Shown: positions 29,966-43,763, counted from the stretch's first letter. The stretch: 64,000 nucleotides of DNA from Campylorhamphus procurvoides (GCA_013396655.1 WBMV01001015.1:1369139-1433138); one strand, 5' to 3'. A program made the numbers and translations. The notes: generated from the sequence alone by a model not told the origin.

Positions 29966-32900
29966 TCTTCAAAGATCACAAGACAAACAGCCTAGCTCAT
30001 ATGAAAATATAATTTGAAGAATCCACAAATAGGGTCTTCATGACACAGATGCTTGCAGTGGACTGGAGGAGTCAGGAGGTCCCCTACTGTCCTGCAGCCT
30101 TCTAGAAGAGAAACAGCACCCAAAAAACCAAGTGTGCTTCCTGTAGTGAGCAGAGTCTTTCTGGCACAGAGGATCACCAAGAGGAGAGTCAAAACCAGTG
30201 ACATTAAGTAAACAAATTTGCGATATCTCTGTCTTCCTCTGCAGTGTGTAATCCCTCACCACTGTACATCAGTGATGGGGAGGGGCAGCAATGTGAGTGG
30301 AGGTTTATGCAAGCAGAGGGATGAGTGTCAGGACACAGTAGACAGGTCAAGAAAACTGCCCAGCTCTGTCAGTTCAAGCATCTGACAGCACTGAGACCAG
30401 CAATACAATTATTGCAATAAATTTAATTGAAACCAAGATTTACTAGTAACCTCAGTAAAATTCACAGCTGATTTGGCTTAACCTTGGAGTCAAGAGGATT
30501 AGTAAACTATGTTGTCCAAATCACGAAATTTTTCATGAATCATGATTTTTTTTTTCTGAAAGTGAATTAAGTGCCTGGTCTCTATTCCATATTGATGGAG
30601 TAATTCACACTTTCTATAAAGTCTTACTTCCTTATTGTGATCCATTTTTCTCCCCTAGGGAACACAGTAACTTATTAGTACTATATATTTTTTTTCATCT
30701 GAAGACTTCTGACCACAAAGATTACTGGTTGACAGTTGCATTTCAGTGTTGAATGAACTGATGCACAGGGAGAGGGAGGAAAGGATGTTTTCATCTGTAT
30801 CAGCTGGTCCTGTTGGTCCAGTTGGGGTCAGTTTTCAAGCTTCCTGGGCTGGCACAGGCTCACAGCGGGATGGAACAGAACAGACTCTCATCAGGCACTT
30901 CTTGGCCCTACCAGGGCACAGAGGCTGTAGGCACTTGAACCTCCTGACAGCCATCCTTCTGCCCCGGGGCATGCTCAGGACTGTGGGAAGGCACCATGCT
31001 GACTCATGCTCCCTTCCAAGCCACACCATGACAGACACGGAGAAATCCCTCTGCTTACTAAAGAACAGGGTAGAACACAGTGGCAGGGAGCTCTTGCTCT
31101 ATGATACCACCTTTGATTGAGCTTTTCCTTTTCCTCCTCTGAAAACTGTCCGCCCAAGATTTGAAATACTAGTAAAGTACAAAACAACAGTGAATGGCAC
31201 CAAGGCGCTTCACTTTGTAAAACAAAAACTAGCCATGCATGGGTCTGCAAGCAAAGAGGACCAGCACAGTTCTCTGCTACGTGATGAACTTCCAGAGGGC
31301 AGCACATAGTGCAGTGAAACTGGTTAGAGGTGAGATGGGAAAAGCAACAGTCCATCATCTGAACTCTGTGCCCACTTTTGGCTATCTCATGAGTTTCCTC
31401 AGGGCAAGAAAAAACTGCTGAGAACAGATACCACATCCATCTGATGTCAATTTCTCTTGGGCGTAATATAGTTAACTGCTGTTCCCATTAGAACTACCAA
31501 ACCTAATTACTTTATGTAACCACATTAGATGGAGAAGGTGCATGTTGCTGATAGTTGCCCAGTGGGAACATAGAGTAGATCTTTCTTTTGTTCACTTATA
31601 ATTAAAGCAATCTTCTTTGTATATTAGATTCAGTTGTTTATAATGAAATGCAATAAAGATTCCTTGAGTAAATCACATTTTTCTTAATATGTTTATACAA
31701 TTTTATGGAGTTTTTTATTGATTGGAGGAGGAGCAGTTTCAGGAATAATGCACTTAAACAGACATCACAAACCATGCAATTACCCAGCACCACTCAAGCC
31801 TAATGCCTGAAGTAACGAGCATGTCCCACAATGGTGCCACTTCCATTTGTGCCAGACACCTGAGAGGCAGTGATCATAAACCTCTGCAGTGGATGGGGGA
31901 AAAACCTGTCACTGTACTGTCTGTGCAGACGAAGTTAGCACTATGTGAAATCTTGATCAAAATTACCCACCAACAGAATTAGATACCCAACATTAAATAG
32001 CAGGAGTAGGGAGTTATGCCCAAGTGAGCAGCAACAATTTGGACAACCATGATTCTTCAATGGAAAGATTGAAGAAAACTGCAAAAAATGACATAGAACA
32101 TGAAATGCAAACACTGATGAAAGACACAGATGGGTAAATAGACTTTTATTATCAGATGAAATAACAGTGCCTTAAAATAGGATCACATTTGAGTTAAAAA
32201 ATTAACAAAGTCAAGGAATTGTAGATTAGAGCTATGCACTTAGTGGAACTAGAAATTTAAGAAAGCTTTTGCTTTTATGTGATGCTTCTTGGAAAAAACA
32301 CTTGTGTTCATATTTGTGAAAGAAATATTTTCTGTTGTTGAGATTTCTTTTGAAAGACATATTTCTGTTTCACTATCAAGAGCAGTTGTGGAGCTATAAA
32401 TGCACAGCAGGCTATGCAAGACAGATCTTTAATTATACCTATCCTTCCATGAGTTCACTGGGAGCCAATTGCTCAAGGCTAATAAGGATTAAAACATATT
32501 CAGTGACTCTGAAAAGATGTCTTAATGCTAGTCTTCCTAAATCCCCTGTATTATTTAGAGCAATATGATCAGTCCCTGTTCACAAGTGAAGGGAAAACTT
32601 TATGCTTTCACATAGTCAATCCCAAGTCCTGCTTTACTATAAGCTGGGATCCTGCCTTGCTAAAGTCCACTGTTCAAAAGTTTCCAGCCAATACCCTCAT
32701 GCTATGAAGGACATTGATGTAAATCTGCAAATAGTATCAGAGTTCCATGTGATGGCTTCAGTGAAAGTACCTGCCAAAGCACTGTAGCTGTGGTCACTTT
32801 CATCCAACTAGGACGGCCACTGACACTGAGTGATTTGCCTGTGACTACAAGTGAGTCCATGGAGGGGTTTAAATGAGGCCCTCCACCTAAATAGCCCCAG

Positions 32901-35900
32901 TGACACATTTTTCCATCTGCCAAGTGACACATCCTGCCTCCACTTGGCATCTGATAAATGAGCTGCATTTCCAGCATGTAGGAAGGTGGAAGGCAAGTCC
33001 CATCCCACTGCCGCATGACCAGTGATGCCTCCAAAGACAGAAGGCTGCTGCATCAAACCGAGGCATGGGCAGCCAGACCTGACTGGGAAATCCAGGGAAA
33101 GTGGAAAGCACTTCATGTCTAACTTACAAAGTAATTAAAACAATCAATCCTACCTCAAAAGCTTCAGGCAAAGAGATAGGTAAATGGTCCACTCTCTCTC
33201 AAACCCTACTGACATTATGCTCCAAGGTCAAAACCATAAACGTTGAATTCAGCAAAACTAAAAGTACTGGGAGAAAACTGCAGTCAGAAATCTCCTTTGC
33301 TTTTGACCTCTTTCAACCCTGAAGTTTTATGGCGGGGACATCTGGACATCACTTCCCTCTTTGCAGAGGGCTTGGGAAACAGGTATTAGGCAGGACACAG
33401 CATCAGAAAAGTAGATCATATTGATCTCTCATTGAGAATGTTAATACAGATAATAGCAATTTACTCATTCTGGAAAAACTGCAGAGCAGAAGGGGTGTAA
33501 TACTGGATACTGACCTCTGCAATTTTTACATCTTAAAAATAAATACATTGTAAACTAGAAAAGGATTAAAACTGAACCATGCAGGGGGAATTGCATGTAT
33601 CAGGGAACGACATGAAATCAGCATCAAACCCACACTCTAAAGAGTCAGGTCAGTAGTGTACCTGATAATGTCCCTCTGTATGGGCAGATGAGTAAGGAGC
33701 CTGTTTCTCTGTAGAACGAAGGTTTTTCTTTATCCTTTCTCCCAATCATATTCCTTACTTCCTTCACTTTGGTCCTATTAGAGCCGCAGTGCTTTGCTTG
33801 ACAGACTAGAGTTGCCAGCGTTTTTGTCATGCTCCAGTGGACTGATTTCCTGCTGGTGGCCGCAGTGAGAGCTTGAAGCTCATGAGCTCTACCTAGACCT
33901 GGGCTTCAGAAAAAAACACTTTTCTATTCTTAAGGCTCTTTTTTTCCACCCAAGGTTTTCCACCCAGTTATGCACAATAACATTTACTACATCACCTGTG
34001 ACTGCAAAGTACAGGAATTTGAGTGCATCCCTCAGCATGGGGACCAATTGGAACCCAAGTTCCTTCACCTATGCTATTGAACTCTGCACCCTCCTCAAGA
34101 GTTACTGTGTGCCATCTGCCCCATGGAACAGGCCCAGTGGTGCAGCCTTGGAGGATATGAATTGGCTGAGAGCTAAACTGGCATAGAGACTGCTCCAGAG
34201 AGAGACCAGTTTAGAGTACTGAGCTCTGCTGCTGGGGTTGCTCCCTTCTTCATGTAGCATGGACACTGACAGCAGTCGTAGTACAGAAACAGCCATTATC
34301 ACAGGAAACTGGAGAGCTGGTCACATATTTGAATGTTAATGCCAAAACAAGAAATACCAAGGCTTGGGGGAAGCAAACTTTTACCTAGTGGGGGATATTG
34401 AAAGGGAATTATGAGCTAGACCCAAGGTCAAATCATCTGGGGCATGGTCTGCAAGAGGCCTTGGGCTCACTGTTGGGCTTGTTGGGGGTCTGAAGAGGTT
34501 TCAGGGCATTTGCACACCAAGGAGCTGGACTGGATGCCAAGGAGGACTGAATGACCCTGTGGGGGCTCAGTCCTTGTACCCCCACATACCAACATTGGTA
34601 GTCTTGACCCTTGCACTCCAAATGCCAGCCCCTGTGGACTCAACCTCTGCCCTCACTAAACAATCCTGGTGCTGGGATTATTCCTGACCTCAGACCAGAG
34701 AGAGAGGGCTATGGCTCAGCTCTCCAGCACCCCATACTTGGACAGCAGCATCTGTCCAATAGCCATGTGACTCACTATGGCTCTTGGGATTTCCACAAAG
34801 CAGTACCTGCTGCTGGCTCTGGTGGGTCCTGCTATACATGCAGCCAGAGGGAGCTCACCCTCACCCACCCATGAGGGCCACAGGAGAGCTGACTGATCTC
34901 CAGTAAGAGCAGTGAGAATGGGGTGCTCCTCTGCTCCTGCTCATTGCATGGGTGTCTGGCCAGCCACAGCGAAGGTGAACTGCTGGGATGTGGTGACAGC
35001 AAACTGCTGCCATGAGCATTTAATTTTTAACTCATTTCAGGACTTCTTTTCTACCATCCTTCCCTACAGCCCCAGGGTGCTAGCACCCTTTCTGGAGCTC
35101 ATGGTGTTTGTGTTTGACTGCATGCTTGGCTGTGAGGGATGAGGGAGGGGTGTCCCTGGCCAGCCCTGGTAGGTGCTGTCAGGGAGCCCCTCCAGAGCAG
35201 CTGCTTTCTCAGGACAGCATTCAAGAATGGGACAAACGAGGTGCTTCAAGGACTGAAGTTGCATCTTGGCTCCGTGGGATTTGACTGTATCACATGTGCT
35301 GGAGCCAGTCTGCCTTAGGCCTATTTTCTCAAAAGCACCCCTTCCTTCTCCTTCAAAGAAGCATCCACCAGCAAGAGATGCTTCTGATCAAGATGAGCTA
35401 CAAAAATGCTGGACAGCTTGAGCATGCTGTCTGAAAAGAACCTTCCCACCTCACTGGCTATGAACAGATCCCCCTGTAGCTGGAAGCCATTCAGACATGT
35501 TCAGGTTTCCCATTTGAAAGAATAATAATAAATGTTTCTCTGCAAGTGCAGCTTCAAGCTGTGAAAGCCTGAAGCTTGCCCACAAGAAGCACCGCTGGGG
35601 GCTAGCAGGAAGGAATTACCAGGCTCATCACTGAGGAGGCAAAATTGCCTGAAAGACTGAAATACCCCTCCTTGCAGACACAGGAGCATGCAGCTGTTCC
35701 ACTTGGGCTGCAGATCTCCTCCTCTCCCCACTTAAGCCGTTCCTCTACTGAGAAGTGTTATTTTGGGAAAGAGATGAATAATGGGAACAGCACTGTAAAA
35801 GTATGGGGAATTCAGCAAACAAAAGAAAAGCTGCTATTTTTGAAAATGTCTCAAATTGGTAACCGTGGTTTGTTTTAACCCTTTATCTCCCAGCTGCCTC

Positions 35901-38900
35901 TCCACCACCACCCTGTTTGGTCTGCCATCCACAAGCACAGTGGGAGCAGCACACAGGAAAGGTGTGTCCTACTACAGGCTCTTAGTACAAGAGCAATACC
36001 ACAGCCTGCTAATAACTGGCACATGGTGAACCAATAGTGAATTACACTTCAATTTCTAATCAGACACTGAATTGAGATGGGGGTTTCTGCAAGGGTCCCA
36101 GGCTCTAACAAAAAGAGCAAAAGTCAGACAAGCAGTCACCCTGCTTCCGTCACCTTTTGTCAACGCTGAAAGAATTGTATTTTTCTAACTGAACAATCAC
36201 AAGCATTATGTGCTCATGGTGAGTGGAGGGGTCTGACCCTGCAGTGCAGCTCATTGCCCCTGGTTCAGAGAAAAGGCCATCACTGCAAGAAAAGAAACTG
36301 AATCTGCCAAGGCTGCAGATCCAGGTAAACAATATAAACTTATCTTAATTGAATTCACCAAGACCCCCATTGAGCTGGTGTGGAGCATATTATATTGCTA
36401 TTTCCTCAGCTCTCATTTATTCTTGCCACTAGTGTGACCAGATCTGCAAGGTCTCTTTGCAGCCCTGGTCAGTGTTGGCATAACTCTCCTGCCTGCAGCA
36501 TCCTGTGCCAAGGGGAGGCACAGGTGACATGTGGACCACCATTGCAGGCAGCTCTGCAGTTCTTCCTGACAAAAGCAACTGGATGCCTTCCCTTGTGGGC
36601 CAAAACCTAGCAGAAGAGAGGCAAAGTAGGAAACAAATGTGGTGGAGCCACTGCCCTGATGAGGCTGGAGGAAGAATGACCAAGGTGTGAGCTCATGTTT
36701 TCAGTCCCTAAAGTGATCCTGTTCTGTCTGAGTGCTGCTGTGCATGTTGACCAGAACTCCCATGGATGCCACACAGCCAGCAGCAGGGACAGAGGCTGCT
36801 CTTTTACAGGCAATCTCATTTTTGAATGTCAGAAAAGACTTCATTTTGTTTCAGAAAGAAGACTCTAAAGACTGCTCCCTGAATTATCCTTTCCAAGAGA
36901 AGCATGAGAAAATAAAAATCTATTTTTTGTGCAGAAAGAGTTCCTCTTTGCATTGCCCCTGACCTTCCCAAGTCCCAGCACTTCTGCCTTTCACTAAGCC
37001 CTGCTTCTCAGCTTTTGCCTTAGTGGTGACAAGGGGGACTTCTTTGGCAGAAGTAATTCAACTCCAGCAGTCTCTGACAGCAGAAGTAAAGCACGACAGA
37101 AGTTTCCACTACCCAGCAGCTCTTCGGTAATAGAAAGACCAGCGAGTCCCATACAGACCTCAGAGCTGTAAGTGGTTTAATATCACGTGCCATCAAACAT
37201 TACATGCCTTGCAACTCACACTGGGGCTTTTGATTAAGGAAACCCTCCAACATGGCAAGGAAGAGCTGTGAATTCTGATAACGTTCTCAATTTTTAGCAG
37301 TAAAGTAATTGAAAGTGAAGGGTGAAGTGAAATAATTGAAAGTGAAAGCTGCATGTTGTGTCAAATCAGCAATAATGTTCAAGCAAGAGGGGAACGTGGC
37401 TAGACTCACAGATGTATCCTTGGCCAGCTGTAATTTTGCACTCTTTCACATCAGTCTGTGAAATAAGTCTACAAAAATTCAGGCTACTCTTCTGATGGGA
37501 CGGTTTCAGTCGGGTCAGAACGACTTTATGTGAAAAGCCTCAAACAAGACAAACAGCAATGAATAGGACACTTGACAGGAAGGTCCAGGGGACAACAGAC
37601 AGTGCTTCTGCTGAGATATAATTGCTCTAATTGGACCTGGACTTGCTAAGATGGTAAGGCTAAAGAGGACTTTGCAATCATGCTGCCATTCTTACAAAAG
37701 AATACTGTTGAGATAGGAAGCACATAGCAGTTGTGAAAATAATCAATGGCTTTGTGCTCGCTTCCCCCTGGTATCTTGGATTTGCAACTAGGAACATGCA
37801 CATAGCATGAGCAGAATACATTCTTTAAAGGTTCTTGGGGCTGAATTTCTTCATGAAGTCTCTTTGAGTGTTATTCAGCTGAAGTTAGACACTTCAAATG
37901 AGCTGGATCCACTGTGTGTTTGCAGTCCTGGAGGAGACACAGAAAGGTCATGTGAGGCATAATCAGAGAATCTGCCTGCTCTAGGAGCAAGGGAATTTGG
38001 TAAGGAAAGAGATTAACTCTGACCTTCTTCGCTGTATCTTGTCTTCTCTCAAGCGATAGCCTCTAAATCACCTGGTCTGCTTGTCTAATAAAACCTCCAT
38101 ACACATAACATTGTGTCTCTCCAAAACCTGATTTCTTCTACAAATATGAGACAAGCATGAAACTATTAAAGACAAAGTCTCTGTCCTCCAGTAGCAGGTA
38201 CTGCACAAGGGCTGACTGTGCAGTGTCCCTCCAGCCCTCCTTTGAACCAGTGCCCAGCAGAGAGAGCAGCTCTGGAAGCCAATGTTACATCACACAGCAG
38301 CTAAACAACAGGGCACCACTGCTAATGTAAGGAAGCACATTTCACTCTCCCTATTCCTTCACACATCTCTGTTTCACACAAGTCTTGTCTGTTCTGCTCC
38401 ACAGCTGCCCAGGGACATGGGGCAGCACTGCCAGAGGTCCCTGCATGGGCAGACACAGCAGTGCAGAAACAATGACAGCAGCCTGCCCTGGCCACATCCC
38501 GCCAGCAGCCGGTCAGTTAGTCCTGCCAAGGGCTCTCCTTCCCACCTTGTCCCATCCCTCCTGGTCCACCATGTCCCTGTGGCTGGACAGCCTGGTTCTG
38601 ACCGACTCTGTAAGCCCCATTCTCTTGACAATGAAATTCAGCACATGGCTAAGAGGCTTTGTGACAAATGTGGCAGGTATAAACCTGTCTCAAAGCCTTT
38701 CAGCTCCCATGTGCAGACAAAGCCGCTTGAAGTGCTGCCTCCTGCTCCTCTGCAGTTTCTGAGTAAATGTGCAAAAATGCGAGTGTGATGCTCAGGAACT
38801 GTTCATGCCCCACCTGCCAACCAGCACTTGCACCCCAGGTGAGACCACTTGTCCCTGAAGGGCCAAGCTAGCTTACTGCACTGTCCCTAGCAGAAATGGT

Positions 38901-41750
38901 CATCTGCAGTGATGCCCTGCAGCTCCTGCCCTGTGTTCACACTGCCAATATCAGACACGGCTTGTAGGATGTGCAAAATGTCAGCAATGGGACAAATGTT
39001 CTCCCCAGCATCCAGGAAAAATAACAGAGCTGGGTGCAAGTGGGTGCAGGAAGGTGACCCTGGGCAGGCATAGGAAAATGGTCTTGATCCTCAGAGCACA
39101 CTGTGGGTGACAGTGTCCCTGAGTCATCAGGAACCATGTCACCAGCCAGCCCATTTATCCATTCAGTCCAGGGTTCACAGGTGCACACCTCCTTTTCCTG
39201 TCCTGACATTTCCTCTGGAGTAGCAGTGTGACTGTCTCTCAGCAGGACTGTGACAGATGTACGGAGACATCAAAGCATCAAGTGTGCCCCACACTCAGTG
39301 TCTGCCTCCTCCCAATGCTGGCTTTGCTTTGTGCATCACAGGCTTGGTTCCACATCGGAAACTGCCCAATGCCTGAACAAGGAGGAGCAAAAAATTGGCT
39401 GAGGATGACGCTTTCCTAAAAAGTGTTCATGTCAGACAAAAGTAGATGGGATTTATCAACACAAGCCCAACTAAAAAAGGCATGATGTATTTGTTTGTAG
39501 CTAGTACATCTATGATAAGCCAAAGATTGTAACAAGAACAGTAAAAAAACATAAGGATTCACATCAGTGAGATATATACAGCTAAAACTTTGCATGACAC
39601 TGTGAACATGTACATTGAAAAATCTTGAATTACAAAAGAAGAGAAACAGAGATAAACAGAGACCCATCCTCAGCCCTCTTCTGTTAAAGGAGGCACTGCT
39701 GGGAATTCCGGGTGTTGAGCAAATTAAAACCAGCATTGCAGACCAAATGACAAGATTCTTGGCTTTTCTGCATGTAAATCAGATCCTTGCATTATCTCAG
39801 TGTCATTTTGTGGCTGAAAGCAATTCAGCAGCTATCAGCACAGCCAGACTGAAATTCAGCAGAACAGGATCTGAGCCCTTCAGCTCTTAATGATTAGATG
39901 TTTCTGTGGAAATGAATCTTATGAAAAAATGAAGTTCGGCAGAAAGTTGACAGTGTGTGGAGACCACAGGAGGGAGAGGAACTTTATAACTCAGCCTTCA
40001 CATTTTCCACCTATAGGATTTCAACATTTGCTAAAGTTGTAGTGAGGGCAGCTTCTTCACAGTGCTCCCTCTGGGAAATATCACATTCAGCAATTCCTGA
40101 ATTACAGTTTCTAATTATATTTTCATACTGTAATGCTGTCTGAAATGCAAATTTGATGACAGAATAATTCAATCCATAAAAAATAATTACAAAATTACTG
40201 TTTCTCAAACCTCAACTCATACTCCCTGCTATTTAAGAAGATAAATTTAACAGCAGCAAAAGCACAGCCAAAAAATAGTCTATTTTTTAAACTGTTATCT
40301 GACTGTAACTGTCTGCAAAGATTTTGGCTCACCATGGAAGACTATTTCTAAAATATGACTACCAAAAACATTCCAGAGTTAGGATTTTTATTTCTTTAGC
40401 TTGGAACCAATAGCCAGGTCAACTTCTATTTTGCATTCAGATTACCCTACACATGGCATCTGTGTGAAATTAGAAAAGCAACTGTTGGTTAAGATGCCAA
40501 ATATCTACTGCAGCTCAGCTACCATTTAAACTAGTTGTTGCTAATGTTGATGCACTAAATTAGCACAATGTAATGATTTTTAACAGAGTGGGAACCAACT
40601 TCTGTAATTGTAACCAACCAATAAGTAATTTAAGATCCTAAAATTCCATATTGAAACATCAACTCCCACTGTCTGACAATTCCCGCCTTGTCTAGTGAAT
40701 TTTATCCCCCCCATGGATATCACCTAGGTAGTAGCTAGAACCTTTAAAAAGACAGCAAAAATTGCATGCTATTTGAAAAAACTCAGGGAGAAGTGTTCTG
40801 CATTGCAAGGGGTTTTTAGGTTTTACTATGATTCTAGCCTAAATTTAGAATGCCAGTGCCCATCATCTCAACTAGATCAAGGTAGAGCACACTAAAGGCT
40901 TGAGTGTGGTGTTATTATTATGAGGCAAGAGGCATCAACAGCTCCTGTGTGTTTTTAATTTCCCTGCTGCATCCAGTTGTGTGAGAAGTGACTTGAGGAA
41001 ATCTCAGTCCTACTTTTTGCCAAGGTCTCTCTTAAGGTGAAGTTCTTCAATTCCTCAGGAATTGCTGGTCTGCTTACCCTTTGCCATAGACAAGGAGACT
41101 GTCAGAAATGATCACCTCCTCTTTGCGTGTGTGCGAAGGGGGAGATATTTGCAAAGGATATGAAGGATGATGGGAAGTATGAGGGTCAATCTAGCCTCCC
41201 TAGAAAAAGGTGTAATGTTGCTAAGACTGTACACATCTCATGTTTTTCCTCTTTGTGTCAGAGGATTTCGAGCCCAAGTAATCTGGCAGTGTCATGGCTG
41301 TGTTGGGCAGAAGGTGAGGGATGGGTTGCAGCCACCTTCTCCTCTCTCAGTGGTGGGAAGGAGCCTACAGGCTGTTTGTTCTTTTTTCATGGTGGGTGAA
41401 ACCGCGGCAGGGCAGAGATGGCAGGATGCTTAGCATTACACTGCCTGGCAATTTCACACCCTCCCAAGGTAAAATCTGAGTGCTTGTCAAAAGGTTTGGT
41501 ACAAAGGTTTTCACTGACCAGCAAAAACGAGAGCATGAAATCATGAAGCAGAGGCATGCAGCTCCAGAATGACTCCCACATACCCTTCTTTGCCCTTCTT
41601 CTCAGCAGGGACCTGTGCCTTCTCTAGGTGCAGACTCTGGTGCTGCCTATGAGCTGCCTGCCTACCTGCAGTTCATCCATCCCCATCTCCTGGACTGATG
41701 GCACGCCCAAAGCCTCATCAAGACGGGACAGAGGTGTCACGAGAAAAATG
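29966..41750 (-). other. intron-like segment without genes
   Basis: Nearly 12 kb with no supported exon. The part at about 34420-35260 is GC-richer and may contain an old repeat that I could not name. The 168-codon open frame at 38282-38788 overlaps a second open frame of 125 codons in another phase, has low-complexity Ser/His/Pro-rich composition and no family motif, so it was not called. A short repeat near 37.3 kb is listed separately. Confidence 0.5.
37306..37347 (+). repeat. 14-bp direct repeat with GAAANNGAAA-like motifs
   Basis: TAATTGAAAGTGAA occurs at 37306-37319 and again, identically, at 37333-37346 (period 27), with a GTGAAGTGAAAT block between. The second copy contains GAAAGTGAAA, which fits the IRF/ISRE core GAAANNGAAA. 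Binding is only a possibility. Confidence 0.65.
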
Positions 41751-41900
41751 GTAAAAGCCTGTGTTACAGCAGTGCTGATCTCTTAGCATATTTCAGATCA
41801 TTTTTCAGGAAGCTATTGATTCTTTCTTCTGTAAATACTATACAGTGAAGAGTGCTGCTTGCTCCAGGAGAGGGACAGAAAGCTTGGAGAGTGCATGGGG
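41751..41900 (-). repeat. diverged direct-repeat copy A (partner at 43614)
   Basis: This 150-bp block aligns without a single gap to 43614-43763, with 27 differences by my hand count (82 % identity), in the same orientation and 1863 bp apart. On the minus strand it keeps an open frame that ends in a TAA at 41766-41764. The amino acids are shared with copy B: AFCPSPGA near the start, then VFTEERI, SFLKN and KYAKRSALL. Copy A mostly carries T or A where copy B carries C or G, so it looks like the more decayed copy. No known repeat or protein family was recognised. Confidence 0.8.
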
Positions 41901-43613
41901 TGCAAGGATTTGTGCACAGCAGGACTCAACCCTGTGCAACCTCTGTGGCACTCACCAGCTTCCCCTGTAACACTGTCTCTCAGACCTGTAGCCACAACAT
42001 GTCCAGGACCCTTCTGCTAAAACGTGAAGCAGTGTATCATCCTCCTCTGTCAGGTCAAGTTAGAATCCTTTGAAGACTTGCTTAGTATCACTAAAGCAAG
42101 ATATGTCCATTCTATCGGAGATGAGGATCCTATTTTAAAAATACTTCTAACTAATAGCTCTTGAGCAAAAGTTGCATCAATTATTTTTCCTCTTGCAGGT
42201 GTTTTCAAGGCATCATATGCTACAGGACACTGCATTTCAGTCTAAATAATTGAGGATAAGCCCCAGCAGACAGAGCATCATTGCCACACTGGTGACTCAA
42301 GTCAAAACTGGCAGGCGACTGCAGCTATACATGGATTCAAACTCTTCAAACATGAAGGTGAATGACTTCTCTGGAATGGAAGGTGCTGCTCAGCTCAGAT
42401 CTGCCCCCATACTCCATGCCCCAGTCTCTTGCTGGACTTGTCCCACGATTATAAGATGGTGAACAAACGCACCTCAGAGGGCACTGAGTAGCATTGACCA
42501 CCTCTCCCTACCTTTCCCTCCTACCCCACTCCCCACAGTCTGGGGTAACTCACATGCAGGTGGCAGGGAATGGACTGCCATCGGCTGAAACACAGCTCCC
42601 TGTGCCCGCTGAGGAGCAGCCATGCCCAGCTCAGGCCAGGCAGGTCACCTGGGCAAGATGATGAGAGCCCCACTGCCCGTGGGAAGGCTGTGCACGGGGT
42701 GCCATAGCACCTCCACACCGAGGCTGCAAGGCTCCGTAAACCTTGGTTAAAGTCACCCATGAGGAGACAGTCAAGATTCCTCATGCACTGATGCAGCGGC
42801 ATTAGGTGAAAAATTCAATAGAGAAAATTTGTAATATCTCAGCCCCCTGCAAAACATTGATGTTTTAGGCACAAGATTTGAAGAGGAAAGAACTGATGAT
42901 ATAACACCAAGTGAAATGGTTTAAAGGTTTCAGGTGCATTTATCCTGTTGCTCTGCTAGGAACGTCAAATGCAGTGAAATCCAGAGCATTAAGCCGTAAT
43001 TTTCCTTAGTGAAGTGCCTTCAGTTTTAATGTCTGTCTTGGCTGCCTTTCTGAAACAATTACTTATGCTTCATTTGATAACATTAGGATAATTTTAATAG
43101 AATTTTTTATCTTTTACTGCTCTATGTTTTAAATTGCTTTGTAGCTCCATGATTGTTTCAGACAGATAGCTTTTTTAGAGAATCATTACCATTATCAATA
43201 AACCCTTTGAACTTTGAGAGGAAGGGAACAGGAGTACATAATTAGAGATTAGAACCATCTAACATACTTTTCCAGGAAACAAGGCACACAATGCTTCAGC
43301 TGTAATCTGTTCTTAAAATGAATCTATATGTTCCCACACAAACAAACAGCCTGTGGCACTAAACTTCAGGAGCTCTGGGATCTCCTTCCCCACAGTCGCC
43401 ACCTCGGAGTAAGTGCAGTACAGAAACAGAGCCACACTCCCTCTCGTTTTTACAAAAAGACTCAAATAGCATTTCATTTTTCAAACACTGCAGTGATTGA
43501 AAAATCATGCTGCTCACACTGCGGTTCTTTTTTTAGCTATTCTAACTGCTCTCAATGCACAACAGAAAAAAAAAGGGAAAAAACAAGCTCTGTGTGTGCG
43601 TGTGAGAAAAAGG
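41901..43613 (-). other. sequence between the two direct-repeat copies
   Basis: About 1.7 kb of non-coding DNA. The first half (to about 42800) is GC-richer; the second half (about 42880-43260) is AT-rich and free of recognisable repeats, resembling typical conserved non-coding DNA near vertebrate promoters, though conservation cannot be judged from one sequence. No transposon protein is encoded between the copies, so they do not look like the LTRs of an intact element. Confidence 0.5.
42758..42785. repeat. 8-bp perfect inverted repeat
   Basis: CATGAGGA (42758-42765) and TCCTCATG (42778-42785) form a short stem around a 12-nt loop. Possibly chance. Confidence 0.55.
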
Positions 43614-43763
43614 GTAAAAGTCTGTGTTACAGCAATGCAGCTCTCTTGGTATATTTCAGATAATTTTTCAGAAAGCTCTTGATCCTTTCCTCTGTAAACA
43701 CTCCACAGCGCAGAGTGCCGCGTGCCCCAGGAGAGGGGCAGAAAGCCCGGGGAGCACTCGGGG
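43614..43763 (-). repeat. diverged direct-repeat copy B (partner at 41751)
   Basis: Copy B of the 150-bp block lies about 0.6 kb from the CpG island on its low-coordinate side. It is more CpG-rich than copy A. On the minus strand the shared frame ends in a TAA at 43629-43627 and is open back to an ATG at 43875 (82 codons in all). Peptide pieces shared with copy A are AFCPSPGA, VFTEERI, SFLKN and LKY.KR.ALL. No family was recognised. It may be an exon, a small ORF of a long 5' transcript, or a repeat remnant. Confidence 0.78.

Noticed and set aside
30975..31436. 153-codon Cys-rich open frame, minus strand
   Set aside because: The cysteines show no regular spacing of a known fold, and another open frame covers the opposite strand. 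No support for a gene.
38282..38788. 168-codon open frame, plus strand
   Set aside because: A second open frame in another phase covers most of it, composition is Ser/His/Pro-rich and there is no family motif or splice context. Longer chance frames are expected in this GC-richer patch.
41751..43763. The two direct repeats as LTRs of a retroviral element
   Set aside because: The sequence between them encodes no gag, pol or env-like segment, the copies lack clear TG...CA borders and the distance is only 1.9 kb.
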